From Mycolicibacterium arenosum (GTDB taxonomy: Bacteria; Actinomycetota; Actinomycetes; Mycobacteriales; Mycobacteriaceae), in the NCBI RefSeq assembly GCF_024320865.1, contig NZ_JANDBD010000013.1:62001-126000 (forward strand): a DNA stretch of 64,000 bases, in the 5' to 3' direction. The notes under the pieces were generated by a model, which saw nothing but the letters and a program-made list of their open reading frames with translations, did not search any database and was not told where the DNA came from. A program made the position numbers and the translations under genes. Shown in pieces: positions 8,459 through 15,884 of this stretch (within the stretch, counting starts at the first letter, position 1; each line of letters opens with the position of its first letter).

Positions 8459-10026
8459 CCGAGACGCCGACGGCGAGCAAGGCCCACACGACCGCGGAGA
8501 AGCTCGCCGAACTGCGCGAGAAGCTCGAGCTCGCGAAGGACCCAGGCGACGAGAAGGCCAGGGCTCGCCGCGACAAGAAGGGCATCCCGTCGGCGCGGGC
8601 CCGCATCCACTCGCTACTGGATCCGGGCACGTTCCTGGAGATCGGCGCGCTCGCGAAGACGCCGGGTGATCCGAATGCGTTCTTCGGCGACGGCGTGGTG
8701 ACCGGGCACGGCCAGATCAACGGTCGACCGGTCGGCGTGTTCAGCCACGACCAGACGGTGTTCCAGGGTTCGGTCGGCGAGATGTTCGGTCGCAAGGTGG
8801 CCAAGCTGATGGAGTGGGTGGCGATGGTCGGCTGCCCGATCATCGGCATCAACGATTCCGCGGGCGCCCGCATCCAGGACACGGCGACGTCGCTGTCCTG
8901 GTACGCCGAGCTGGGTCGCAGGCACGAGCTGCTGCGCGGCCAGGTGCCCGAGATCTCGCTGATCTTCGGCAAGTGCGCGGGCGGCGCGGTGTACTCGCCG
9001 ATCCAGACCGACCTGGTGGTGGCGGTCCGCGACCAGGGCTACATGTTCGTCACCGGCCCGGACGTCATCAAGGACGTCACGGGCGAGGACGTGTCGCTCG
9101 ACGAGCTCGGCGGCGCCGATGCCCAGGCCCGCTACGGCAACATCCACCAGGTGGTGGAGTCCGAGGAGGCGGCGTTCCAGTACGTCCGCGACTACCTGAG
9201 CTTCCTGCCGGCCAACACCTGGGACGACCCGCCGATCGTGAACCCCGGCCTGGAGCCGGAGATCACGCCGCACGACCTCGAGCTCGACGCGATCGTGCCG
9301 GACTCCGACAACATGGCCTACGACATGCACGAGATCCTGCTGCGGATCTTCGACGACGGTGACGTCTTCGAGGTGGCCGAGCAGGCGGGCCCGGCGATCA
9401 TCACCGCGTTCGCGAGGGTCGACGGCAGGCCGGTCGGCGTCATCGCCAACCAGCCGATGTACATGTCGGGTGCCATCGACAACGAGGCGTCCGACAAGGC
9501 CGCCCGCTTCATCCGGTTCTGCGACTCGTTCAACACCCCGCTGGTGTTCGTCGTCGACACCCCCGGCTTCATGCCCGGTGTCGAGCAGGAGAAGGGCGGC
9601 ATCATCAAGCGCGGCGGCCGGTTCCTCAACGCCGTCGTCGAGTGCGACATCCCGAAGGTGACGATCACGGTGCGCAAGTCGTACGGCGGCGCGTACGCGG
9701 TGATGGGGTCCAAGCAGCTGACCGCCGACCTGAACTTCGCCTGGCCGACGGCGCGCATCGCGGTGATCGGTGCCGAGGGCGCGGCGCAGCTGCTGGTGAA
9801 GCGCTTTCCGGATCCGACGGCACCCGAGGTGCAGAAGATCCGCGCCGACTTCATCAAGGGGTACAACGAGAACCTGGCGACGCCGTGGATCGCCGCCGAG
9901 CGCGGCTACATCGACGGCGTCATCGAGCCGCACCAGACGCGGCTGCTGTTGCGCAGCGCGATGCGACTGCTGAAGGACAAGCAGATCAGCCGCGTGCAGC
10001 GCAAGCACGGCCTCACCCCGCTGTAA
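8455..10026 (+). CDS. accD4: Acyl-CoA carboxylase beta subunit AccD4
   Basis: Carboxyltransferase subunit of the long-chain acyl-CoA carboxylase that makes the carboxylated C24-C26 chain used by Pks13. The GTG start at 8455 overlaps the pks13 stop (GTGA). It gives 523 residues beginning VTETPTASKAHTT, against 522 in M. tuberculosis. An upstream extension of the frame only shadows the pks13 thioesterase. The carboxyltransferase core is seen in the Gly-rich stretches SAGARIQD and FGKCAGGAVYSP in the N half and GGAYAVMGSK in the C half. Overlap with pks13 implies translational coupling. Confidence 0.96.
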   Translation: MTETPTASKAHTTAEKLAELREKLELAKDPGDEKARARRDKKGIPSARARIHSLLDPGTFLEIGALAKTPGDPNAFFGDGVVTGHGQINGRPVGVFSHDQTVFQGSVGEMFGRKVAKLMEWVAMVGCPIIGINDSAGARIQDTATSLSWYAELGRRHELLRGQVPEISLIFGKCAGGAVYSPIQTDLVVAVRDQGYMFVTGPDVIKDVTGEDVSLDELGGADAQARYGNIHQVVESEEAAFQYVRDYLSFLPANTWDDPPIVNPGLEPEITPHDLELDAIVPDSDNMAYDMHEILLRIFDDGDVFEVAEQAGPAIITAFARVDGRPVGVIANQPMYMSGAIDNEASDKAARFIRFCDSFNTPLVFVVDTPGFMPGVEQEKGGIIKRGGRFLNAVVECDIPKVTITVRKSYGGAYAVMGSKQLTADLNFAWPTARIAVIGAEGAAQLLVKRFPDPTAPEVQKIRADFIKGYNENLATPWIAAERGYIDGVIEPHQTRLLLRSAMRLLKDKQISRVQRKHGLTPL

Positions 10027-10038
10027 CCGCGCGGCTTG

Positions 10039-10075
10039 CGTGTGGGAACCCGCGCTCAGCGCGGGTTTCGACACG
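10039..10075. terminator. Inverted repeat after accD4, probable terminator
   Basis: Two 18-base arms (10039-10056 and 10058-10075) are complementary except at two positions. The inner ten pairs (AACCCGCGCT / AGCGCGGGTT) are perfect. It begins 13 bases after the accD4 stop and ends 33 bases before the next gene. There is no U-tract, as is usual for mycobacterial hairpin terminators. It could also be a palindromic dispersed repeat. Confidence 0.65.
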
Positions 10076-10108
10076 CGAATCGCCACGCGGCTGGTTGAAT
10101 TAACGCTT

Positions 10109-11110
10109 GTGTCAAACCACTTCACCGGGCTGAGTCTCGGACCACCGCTCGGCGATCAACGCCTCGATCTGTGCGACCTCTACGCGTTCGAATCGCCGGC
10201 GGATCGCAGCCGGACGGTGTTGATCCTCAACGCCAACCCGCAGGCCGACTTCCTGCACCCTGACGCGATCTACCGGCTGGCGGTGGACAACGACGGCGAT
10301 CTGCGCGACGACATCGCGTTCAGCTTCGTGTTCTCCGAGCCGAGGGCCGGCCGCCAGACCGTCGACGTCTTTATGGCCGAGGGAGAGGAGGCCGAACAGG
10401 CGGAGGCCGTCGGGGCCAAGCTGTTCGACGCCGTCGAGGTGTCCTTCGGCCCGACGCCGAACATCCACACGTCGGGCGACGTCACGTTCTTCGCGGGTGC
10501 CCGCAGCGACGCGTTCTTCTTCGACTTCGACGGCGTCAAGGAACTGTTCGACACCTCGGGCGGACGCAACTTCACCGCACCGCACCTCGGTGACCGGTCG
10601 CCGTGGAAGGGCGTCGATTCGAACAGCGCCGCCAACGTGTGCTCGATGGTCGTCGAACTCCCCACGAGCGCCCTGGGGGCCGATCCCGACATCCGGATCT
10701 GGGGCCGCTGCAGCGTGCGTCGCGACGGCGAACTGCTGCACGTCGACCGGGCCGGTCATCCGTCGGTCAGCAGCTTCTTCAACACCGACGACACGAAGGA
10801 GGAGTACAACGCCTCCCTGCCGGTCCACGACCGGGAACGGTGGACCGACATGTTCGTGCATCTGATGGGCCACACCGGCGGTTACACGCGCGAGGAGGCC
10901 ATCGCGGCGATCGACGTCGAGGGCACCCTGCCCGACATGCTGACCTACGACCCGGCCCTACCCGCAACCTATCCGAACGGCCGGGTGTTCACCGACGACG
11001 TCATCAACTATCGGCTGGCGTTCCTCACCAAGGGCGAGTGCCCACCGACCGGGCTGAGTCCGCATACCGACACTCTGGCGGAGTTCCCGTACCTCGGGAC
11101 ACCGCACTGA
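10109..11110 (+). CDS. DUF4331 family protein
   Basis: The protein starts at a GTG (VSNHFTGLSLGPP), giving 333 residues; the open frame continues upstream into the hairpin. It resembles DUF4331, a family of unknown function. Visible traits are the opening GDQRLDLCDLYAFESP, the Asp-rich DNDGDLRDDIAFSFVF, and a C-terminal part naming Tyr/Asp-rich segments (FTDDVINYRLAFLT). No signal peptide or membrane helix is apparent. It is isolated from accD4 by the hairpin and followed 40 bases later by a methyltransferase with its own promoter. I can assign no reaction. Confidence 0.75.
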   Translation: MSNHFTGLSLGPPLGDQRLDLCDLYAFESPADRSRTVLILNANPQADFLHPDAIYRLAVDNDGDLRDDIAFSFVFSEPRAGRQTVDVFMAEGEEAEQAEAVGAKLFDAVEVSFGPTPNIHTSGDVTFFAGARSDAFFFDFDGVKELFDTSGGRNFTAPHLGDRSPWKGVDSNSAANVCSMVVELPTSALGADPDIRIWGRCSVRRDGELLHVDRAGHPSVSSFFNTDDTKEEYNASLPVHDRERWTDMFVHLMGHTGGYTREEAIAAIDVEGTLPDMLTYDPALPATYPNGRVFTDDVINYRLAFLTKGECPPTGLSPHTDTLAEFPYLGTPH

Positions 11111-11138
11111 CGGGTGCTCTGAACGGGCCGTCATCGGT

Positions 11139-11144
11139 TACCTT
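11139..11144 (+). promoter_or_regulatory. -10 element of leaderless methyltransferase promoter
   Basis: TACCTT fits the mycobacterial TANNNT -10 and lies six bases before the GTG at 11151. Transcription would then begin at or next to the start codon. Confidence 0.55.
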
Positions 11145-11150
11145 CGAGTC

Positions 11151-12167
11151 GTGACGTCCGCCGCGAGTGAGGGTCTGCTGCGGCGCGTGCACTGGCGGGC
11201 GGCCGCCTCCGGTCAACTCAGCCTGCCCGCGGTGCCCGGCATGCTCGACGAGTACGTCGCCATGTGCACAGGAGTCTTCGCCAATGTGGGCAGGCGCTTC
11301 AGCGACGACGAACTCGCCCACCTGCGCTCGGTGCTGGAAGGTGAACTGGCACAGGCGTTCGCGGGTTCCCCGCGGTCGCACGTGGTGGTGTCCTACACCG
11401 CGCCGATCGCGGGGGCGCTCGACTACCACGTGAAGCCCGAATGGTGGACCGTCGAGGGCGCATACGAGAACTGGGTCGCCACCCGGCAGCCTCCGCTGTT
11501 CGGTACCGAGCCCGACGCGCGCATCTGGACGCTGGCGCACGAGGCCGCGGAGCCGTCGGGGTGTCCGGTGCTCGACATCGGCGGTGGGACGGGGCGCAAC
11601 GCGCTGGCGCTGGCGCGGCGCGGGCACCCGGTCGACGTGGTGGAGATGACCCCGAAGTTCGCCGAGCAGATTCGCACCGAGGCCACCGCGGGTGGGCTCG
11701 ACGTCCGGGTGATTCAGCGCGACGTCTTCACGACCATCAACGACCTGCGCCGCGACTATCGGCTGATCCTGCTGTCGGAGGTGGTGTCGGACTTCCGGTC
11801 GACGCGGCAGCTGCGCGCGATCTTCGAACTGGCGACGCAGTGCCTGGACCCGGGTGGGCAGCTGGTGTTCAACGTGCACCTCGCCAGGAACGGCTACCTG
11901 CCCGACGACGCGGCGCGACAGTTCGGCCAGCAGGCCTACACGTCGATCTTCACCAGGGGCGAACTGCGGGCAGCCGCATCGGGCCTGCCGCTGCACCTCG
12001 TCGGCGACGACTCCGTGCACGACTACGAGCAGGCGCATCTCCCCGAGGGATCGTGGCCGCCCACCGGCTGGTACGCCAACTGGGTCAGCGGGCTCGACGT
12101 GTTCGCCGTGTCGCGGGAGGAGTCGCCGATCGAGATGCGCTGGCTGGTCTACCGGAAGCCGAGTTGA
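11151..12167 (+). CDS. SAM-dependent class I methyltransferase
   Basis: 338 residues. Motif I of a Rossmann-type methyltransferase is at residues 140-150 (VLDIGGGTGRN), followed by an acidic beta-2 end (VVEMTP) and a post-motif segment (VIQRDVFTTI). An N-terminal helical region of about 110 residues precedes it and probably shapes the substrate site. The substrate cannot be read from sequence. The GTG start is supported by the -10 six bases upstream and no Shine-Dalgarno. It stands between a DUF4331 gene and two kinases and need not be co-transcribed with them. Confidence 0.82.
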   Translation: MTSAASEGLLRRVHWRAAASGQLSLPAVPGMLDEYVAMCTGVFANVGRRFSDDELAHLRSVLEGELAQAFAGSPRSHVVVSYTAPIAGALDYHVKPEWWTVEGAYENWVATRQPPLFGTEPDARIWTLAHEAAEPSGCPVLDIGGGTGRNALALARRGHPVDVVEMTPKFAEQIRTEATAGGLDVRVIQRDVFTTINDLRRDYRLILLSEVVSDFRSTRQLRAIFELATQCLDPGGQLVFNVHLARNGYLPDDAARQFGQQAYTSIFTRGELRAAASGLPLHLVGDDSVHDYEQAHLPEGSWPPTGWYANWVSGLDVFAVSREESPIEMRWLVYRKPS

Positions 12168-12175
12168 TTGCTCTA

Positions 12176-12181
12176 TAGGAT
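12176..12181 (+). promoter_or_regulatory. -10 element of first kinase gene
   Basis: TAGGAT lies six bases before the ATG at 12188, a leaderless arrangement. The same hexamer and the same spacing occur before the second kinase at 13598. Confidence 0.65.
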
Positions 12182-12187
12182 GCGCGA

Positions 12188-13579
12188 ATGCCGTTAGCCG
12201 AAGGTGAGGTGATCGCCGGGTACACCGTGGTGCGATCGCTGGGTGCCGGCGGCATGGGTGAGGTGTACCTGGTTCAGCATCCTCGGCTGCCGCGGCGCGA
12301 CGCGCTCAAGGTGCTCGGCGAGGCGGTGTGTTCGGACGACGAGTACCGCGAGAGGTTCCATCGAGAGGCCGACATAGCGGGCGGCCTGTCGCACCCGCAC
12401 ATCGTGATGGTGCACGACCGCGGCGATGTCGACGGCCGGCTGTGGATCTCGATGGACTACGTCGAGGGAGCCGATGCGGGTCGGCTGCTCGAGCGGGATT
12501 ACCCGAACGGCATGCCGCCCGATCTCGTGGTCCGTCTGGTCACCGCGGTCGCCGAAGCGCTCGACTACGCGCACAGCAGGGGGCTGACGCACCGCGATGT
12601 GAAACCGGCCAACGTGCTGATCGCCAACCCCGGAGCGGACAACGAGCGGATCATGTTGGCCGACTTCGGTATCGCCCGCCGCAGCGATGATACGAGCAAC
12701 CTGACCGGCACGAACATGACCGTCGGCACGGTGTCGTACGCCGCGCCGGAGCAACTGACCGGCGAGGGCGTCGACGGCCGTGCCGATCAGTACGCGCTCG
12801 CCGCGTCGGCCTATCAGCTACTGACCGGCGCCCCGCCGTTCCAGCACTCCAATCCGGCCGTGGTCATCAGCGCGCACCTGACGGCCGTGCCTCCTCCGAT
12901 CGGTACGAAACGGCCCGAACTGGACAGCATGGGGCCGGCCTTCGACAAGGCACTGGCCAAGACGCCCGACGAGCGGTTCACCCGGTGCGTCGACTTCGCC
13001 CGCGCACTGGCGCACAACGTCGACGCGGTGGGCTCCGCACCGGGTTCGGACGCGCACGCCACCGTCGCCGCCCGTGCGGCGGCGGCGCCGGAGTCAGGAC
13101 CCAGGCACGCGCGCCCCGCGGGCCCGTCGCGCGCAGGACGCGGTCCCTGGCTGCGCGTCGGCGTCATCGCGGCGATCCTGGCACTGGTGGTCGCGGTCGT
13201 GCTGCTGTCGGTCGACGACGAACGTGAGCGCAGGGCGCAGGACGTGCCGAAGCCGTCGACCAACGTTCCGGTCGTCGTCGTGGGTGCCGACTGCGCGACC
13301 CTCGGGGGCGCGGGGGTGACGGAGTCGGGGGATCCGGCGTACTGCGCCCGGATGCCGTCGGCCAACCGGGATCTGTGGTCGCTGAGGGAGGGCGACATCC
13401 CGGCCCCGACGATGGCCGCCGCGGCGGGCGATCCCGTCTACGCGCCTGCGACGGAGACACCGGTGCTGGTCTGCATGGAGCAGACCGGAGCGGACCGCCT
13501 CGAGTGCCACGACGACATCCGCGCCGAGAACACGGATCCGGCGGCTAACGACACGTTGACGCCGACTCCCACACCCTGA
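12188..13579 (+). CDS. Transmembrane Ser/Thr protein kinase, copy 1
   Basis: 463 residues. Kinase domain about 10-275: Gly loop LGAGGMGEVY, ATP lysine Lys41 (DALKVL), catalytic HRDVKP at 135, DFG at 159, Thr-rich activation loop and AAPEQL. All catalytic residues are present. One membrane helix spans about 321-341, placing a short C-terminal domain (342-463) outside the membrane, with four cysteines shared by the next gene. It is a PknF/PknI/PknJ-type receptor kinase by architecture; I cannot name the orthologue. It is a tandem duplicate of 13610-14998 and has its own leaderless promoter. Confidence 0.92.
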   Translation: MPLAEGEVIAGYTVVRSLGAGGMGEVYLVQHPRLPRRDALKVLGEAVCSDDEYRERFHREADIAGGLSHPHIVMVHDRGDVDGRLWISMDYVEGADAGRLLERDYPNGMPPDLVVRLVTAVAEALDYAHSRGLTHRDVKPANVLIANPGADNERIMLADFGIARRSDDTSNLTGTNMTVGTVSYAAPEQLTGEGVDGRADQYALAASAYQLLTGAPPFQHSNPAVVISAHLTAVPPPIGTKRPELDSMGPAFDKALAKTPDERFTRCVDFARALAHNVDAVGSAPGSDAHATVAARAAAAPESGPRHARPAGPSRAGRGPWLRVGVIAAILALVVAVVLLSVDDERERRAQDVPKPSTNVPVVVVGADCATLGGAGVTESGDPAYCARMPSANRDLWSLREGDIPAPTMAAAAGDPVYAPATETPVLVCMEQTGADRLECHDDIRAENTDPAANDTLTPTPTP

Positions 13580-13597
13580 CAACCGACCCGGCGTCAG

Positions 13598-13603
13598 TAG
13601 GAT
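13598..13603 (+). promoter_or_regulatory. -10 element of second kinase gene
   Basis: TAGGAT lies six bases before the ATG at 13610, matching the promoter of the upstream paralogue in sequence and spacing. The duplication therefore included the promoter. Confidence 0.65.
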
Positions 13604-13609
13604 TCGCCC

Positions 13610-14998
13610 ATGCCGTTAGCCGAGGGGCAGGAGATCGCCGGGTACACGGTGCTTCGGTCCCTCGGTGCGGGCGGAATGGGTGAGGTGTACCTGGCTCAGC
13701 ATCCGCGGCTGCCGCGTCAGGACGCGCTCAAGGTGCTGGCGACGGCGGTGTGCGCGGACAGCGAGTACCGCGAGCGGTTCAACCGCGAAGCCGACATCGC
13801 CGCGACGCTGTGGCACCCGCACATCGTCGAGGTGCACGACCGCGGCGACGTCGAGGGCCGGCTCTGGATCGCGATGGATTACGTCGACGGCACCGACGCC
13901 GGACAACTGCTCGCCGACGAGTACCCGGACGGGATGCCCGCCGAGCAGGTGGTGCGGCTCGTCACGGCCGTCGCGGAGGCCCTGGACTACGCGCACGGCA
14001 AGGGGCTGACCCACCGTGACGTGAAGCCCGCCAACATCCTGATCGCCGAACCCGGCACCTCGAATGAGCGAATTCTGCTGGCGGACTTCGGGATCGCGCG
14101 GCGAAGCGACGACACCAGCAATCTGACGGGCACGAACATGACGGTGGGCACCGTCATCTACGCCGCGCCGGAGCAGCTGTGCGGTGACACGGTGGACGGC
14201 CGCGCCGACCAGTACGCGCTGGCGGCCACGGCCTACCAGCTGCTGACGGGCGTGCCGCCGTTCCAGCACTCCAATCCGGCGGTGGTGATCAGCCAGCACC
14301 TCACCGCCGCGCCGCCGCCGATCGGTGACCGCAAACCCGAACTCGCCGGCCTCGGCCCGGTGTTCGAGAAGGCCCTCGCCAAGGTCCCCGACGAGCGCTT
14401 CGGCAAGTGCGTCGACTTCGCCCGCGCACTGGCGCACGGCGTGGGGGTCACGCCCGGATCCGGTGGCGGCGACGCGACGATGCTCGCGATGCCCGCGTCC
14501 GGTCCGCGGCACGCGCGGGCCCAGGCGGCCCGGCGCCGGCGGCCCGCAATCGTCGTCGTCGCCGTGGCGCTCGGCGTTCTCCTGCTCGCGCTCGGCTCGG
14601 TCATCGTGATCGACCGCTCGCGGCAGCGGGCGCAGGACGCCGACGCGCCGCGCCCGCCGACGACGTCCGCGGCGCCCACCACGACCGAGCCCGGCATCTC
14701 GCTGCCCGTGGTGGCGATCGGCGCGACGTGCGCGACCGAGGGTGCGGCGGGCATCACCGAGGATTACAAGCCCGCCTTCTGCAGCCGCCTGCCCGGCAAC
14801 GGCGCCACCGTCTGGTCGCTCTATCCCGGCGAAGTCGCTTCTCCCACAATAACTCCCGGTCCCGACGACGAGGTGTATCCGCCGGAGACCGAGACCCCTG
14901 TGCTGGTCTGCATGGAACAGACCGGCCAGAGCCGGCTGGACTGCCACGACGACATCGTCTCGGGCAACGCGACCCCCGCGCCGACGCCGGCGTCGTGA
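13610..14998 (+). CDS. Transmembrane Ser/Thr protein kinase, copy 2
   Basis: 462 residues, closely similar to copy 1 across the kinase domain (MPLAEG start, LGAGGMGEVYL, HRDVKPANIL, ADFGIARR, AAPEQL). It also shares the external domain, including the four cysteines and the stretch ETPVLVCMEQTG. The juxtamembrane linkers and the tail differ most. Catalytic residues are intact. One helix at roughly 318-337 (IVVVAVALGVLLLALGSVIV) anchors it. It converges on the gene at 15011 with a 12-base gap that holds no obvious hairpin. Confidence 0.92.
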   Translation: MPLAEGQEIAGYTVLRSLGAGGMGEVYLAQHPRLPRQDALKVLATAVCADSEYRERFNREADIAATLWHPHIVEVHDRGDVEGRLWIAMDYVDGTDAGQLLADEYPDGMPAEQVVRLVTAVAEALDYAHGKGLTHRDVKPANILIAEPGTSNERILLADFGIARRSDDTSNLTGTNMTVGTVIYAAPEQLCGDTVDGRADQYALAATAYQLLTGVPPFQHSNPAVVISQHLTAAPPPIGDRKPELAGLGPVFEKALAKVPDERFGKCVDFARALAHGVGVTPGSGGGDATMLAMPASGPRHARAQAARRRRPAIVVVAVALGVLLLALGSVIVIDRSRQRAQDADAPRPPTTSAAPTTTEPGISLPVVAIGATCATEGAAGITEDYKPAFCSRLPGNGATVWSLYPGEVASPTITPGPDDEVYPPETETPVLVCMEQTGQSRLDCHDDIVSGNATPAPTPAS

Positions 14999-15010
14999 CG
15001 TGACGTGCGG

Positions 15011-15883
15011 TCAGATCGCGTCGATGTCGAGCCAGTCGTCGACGTCGAAGCGGTCGCCGCGGGCCACGATCGTCGCGCCGCCGCGGCCGGGGTAGTGCGC
15101 CGGGATCATCAGCGCGCGGGCCCGCGCGGCCTCGGTGAAGACGCGCTTGCGCGTGACGCCTGCGGCCGCCGCGTCGACGTCGAACGCGCAGGCGTCCGAG
15201 GGCCGCGGAATCTGGATGGGGCAGTGGGTCAGGTCGCCGACGAACACCGCGGGCCGGCCCGCCTCGAGCCACAGCACCGACGAGCCCGGCGAGTGTCCCG
15301 GTGCGGGGCGCAGCCGCAGCGACTCACTGAGTTGCAGGTCGCCGGACCACAGTTCCATCTGGTCCTCCACGGGTAACACGCTGTCGGAGAACACTATCGA
15401 CGCCGCCTCGTCGTGGCCGGGGCCGTCGGGGGCGAAGTGGCGGTAGTCCGCCTCGGGCATCACGTAGCGCGCGTTGGGGAACGTCGGCACCCACTGTCCG
15501 TTCTCGAGCCGGGTGTTCCAGCCCACGTGGTCGGTGTGCAGATGGGTGTTGACCACGACGTCCACGTCGGCGGTGTCGAAGCCCGCCGCGGCGAAGTCAT
15601 CGAGGAAGGTCGTCGACAGGTGGTCGAGCGGCGGCATGTGCGGGCGGTCGCGGTCGTTGCCGACGCCGGTGTCAACGACGACGGTCAGCCCGTCGACCTC
15701 GACGACCCACGTCTGCATCGCGATCCTCCAGAGGTCCGCGGGCCGGTTCCAGAAGTCGGGATCGAGCAGGCCGGCGTGCGCGACCCACGCGTCGGCGGGG
15801 GTGTCGAACAGCGCGGTGCGCATCTCGACCCTGGTTTCGACGACCCTGCGCAGCGTCGCTCGCCCCAACCGCACGGTGTCCAT
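15011..15883 (-). CDS. Metallo-beta-lactamase-fold hydrolase, last gene of the emb unit
   Basis: 290 residues. The zinc motif THLHTDH is at residues 113-119, with further ligands in PGHSPGS, GDLTH and PAHYPG. This resembles MBL hydrolases of the lactonase/arylsulfatase-like group. No signal peptide is visible, so it is probably cytoplasmic. Its ATG follows the embB stop after one base, so it is almost surely co-transcribed and perhaps coupled with embB. M. tuberculosis is not known to have this gene at embB. A cell-wall role is only inference; a lactone or thioester substrate is equally possible. Confidence 0.85.
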   Translation of the reverse strand: MDTVRLGRATLRRVVETRVEMRTALFDTPADAWVAHAGLLDPDFWNRPADLWRIAMQTWVVEVDGLTVVVDTGVGNDRDRPHMPPLDHLSTTFLDDFAAAGFDTADVDVVVNTHLHTDHVGWNTRLENGQWVPTFPNARYVMPEADYRHFAPDGPGHDEAASIVFSDSVLPVEDQMELWSGDLQLSESLRLRPAPGHSPGSSVLWLEAGRPAVFVGDLTHCPIQIPRPSDACAFDVDAAAAGVTRKRVFTEAARARALMIPAHYPGRGGATIVARGDRFDVDDWLDIDAI

Positions 15884-15884
15884 G

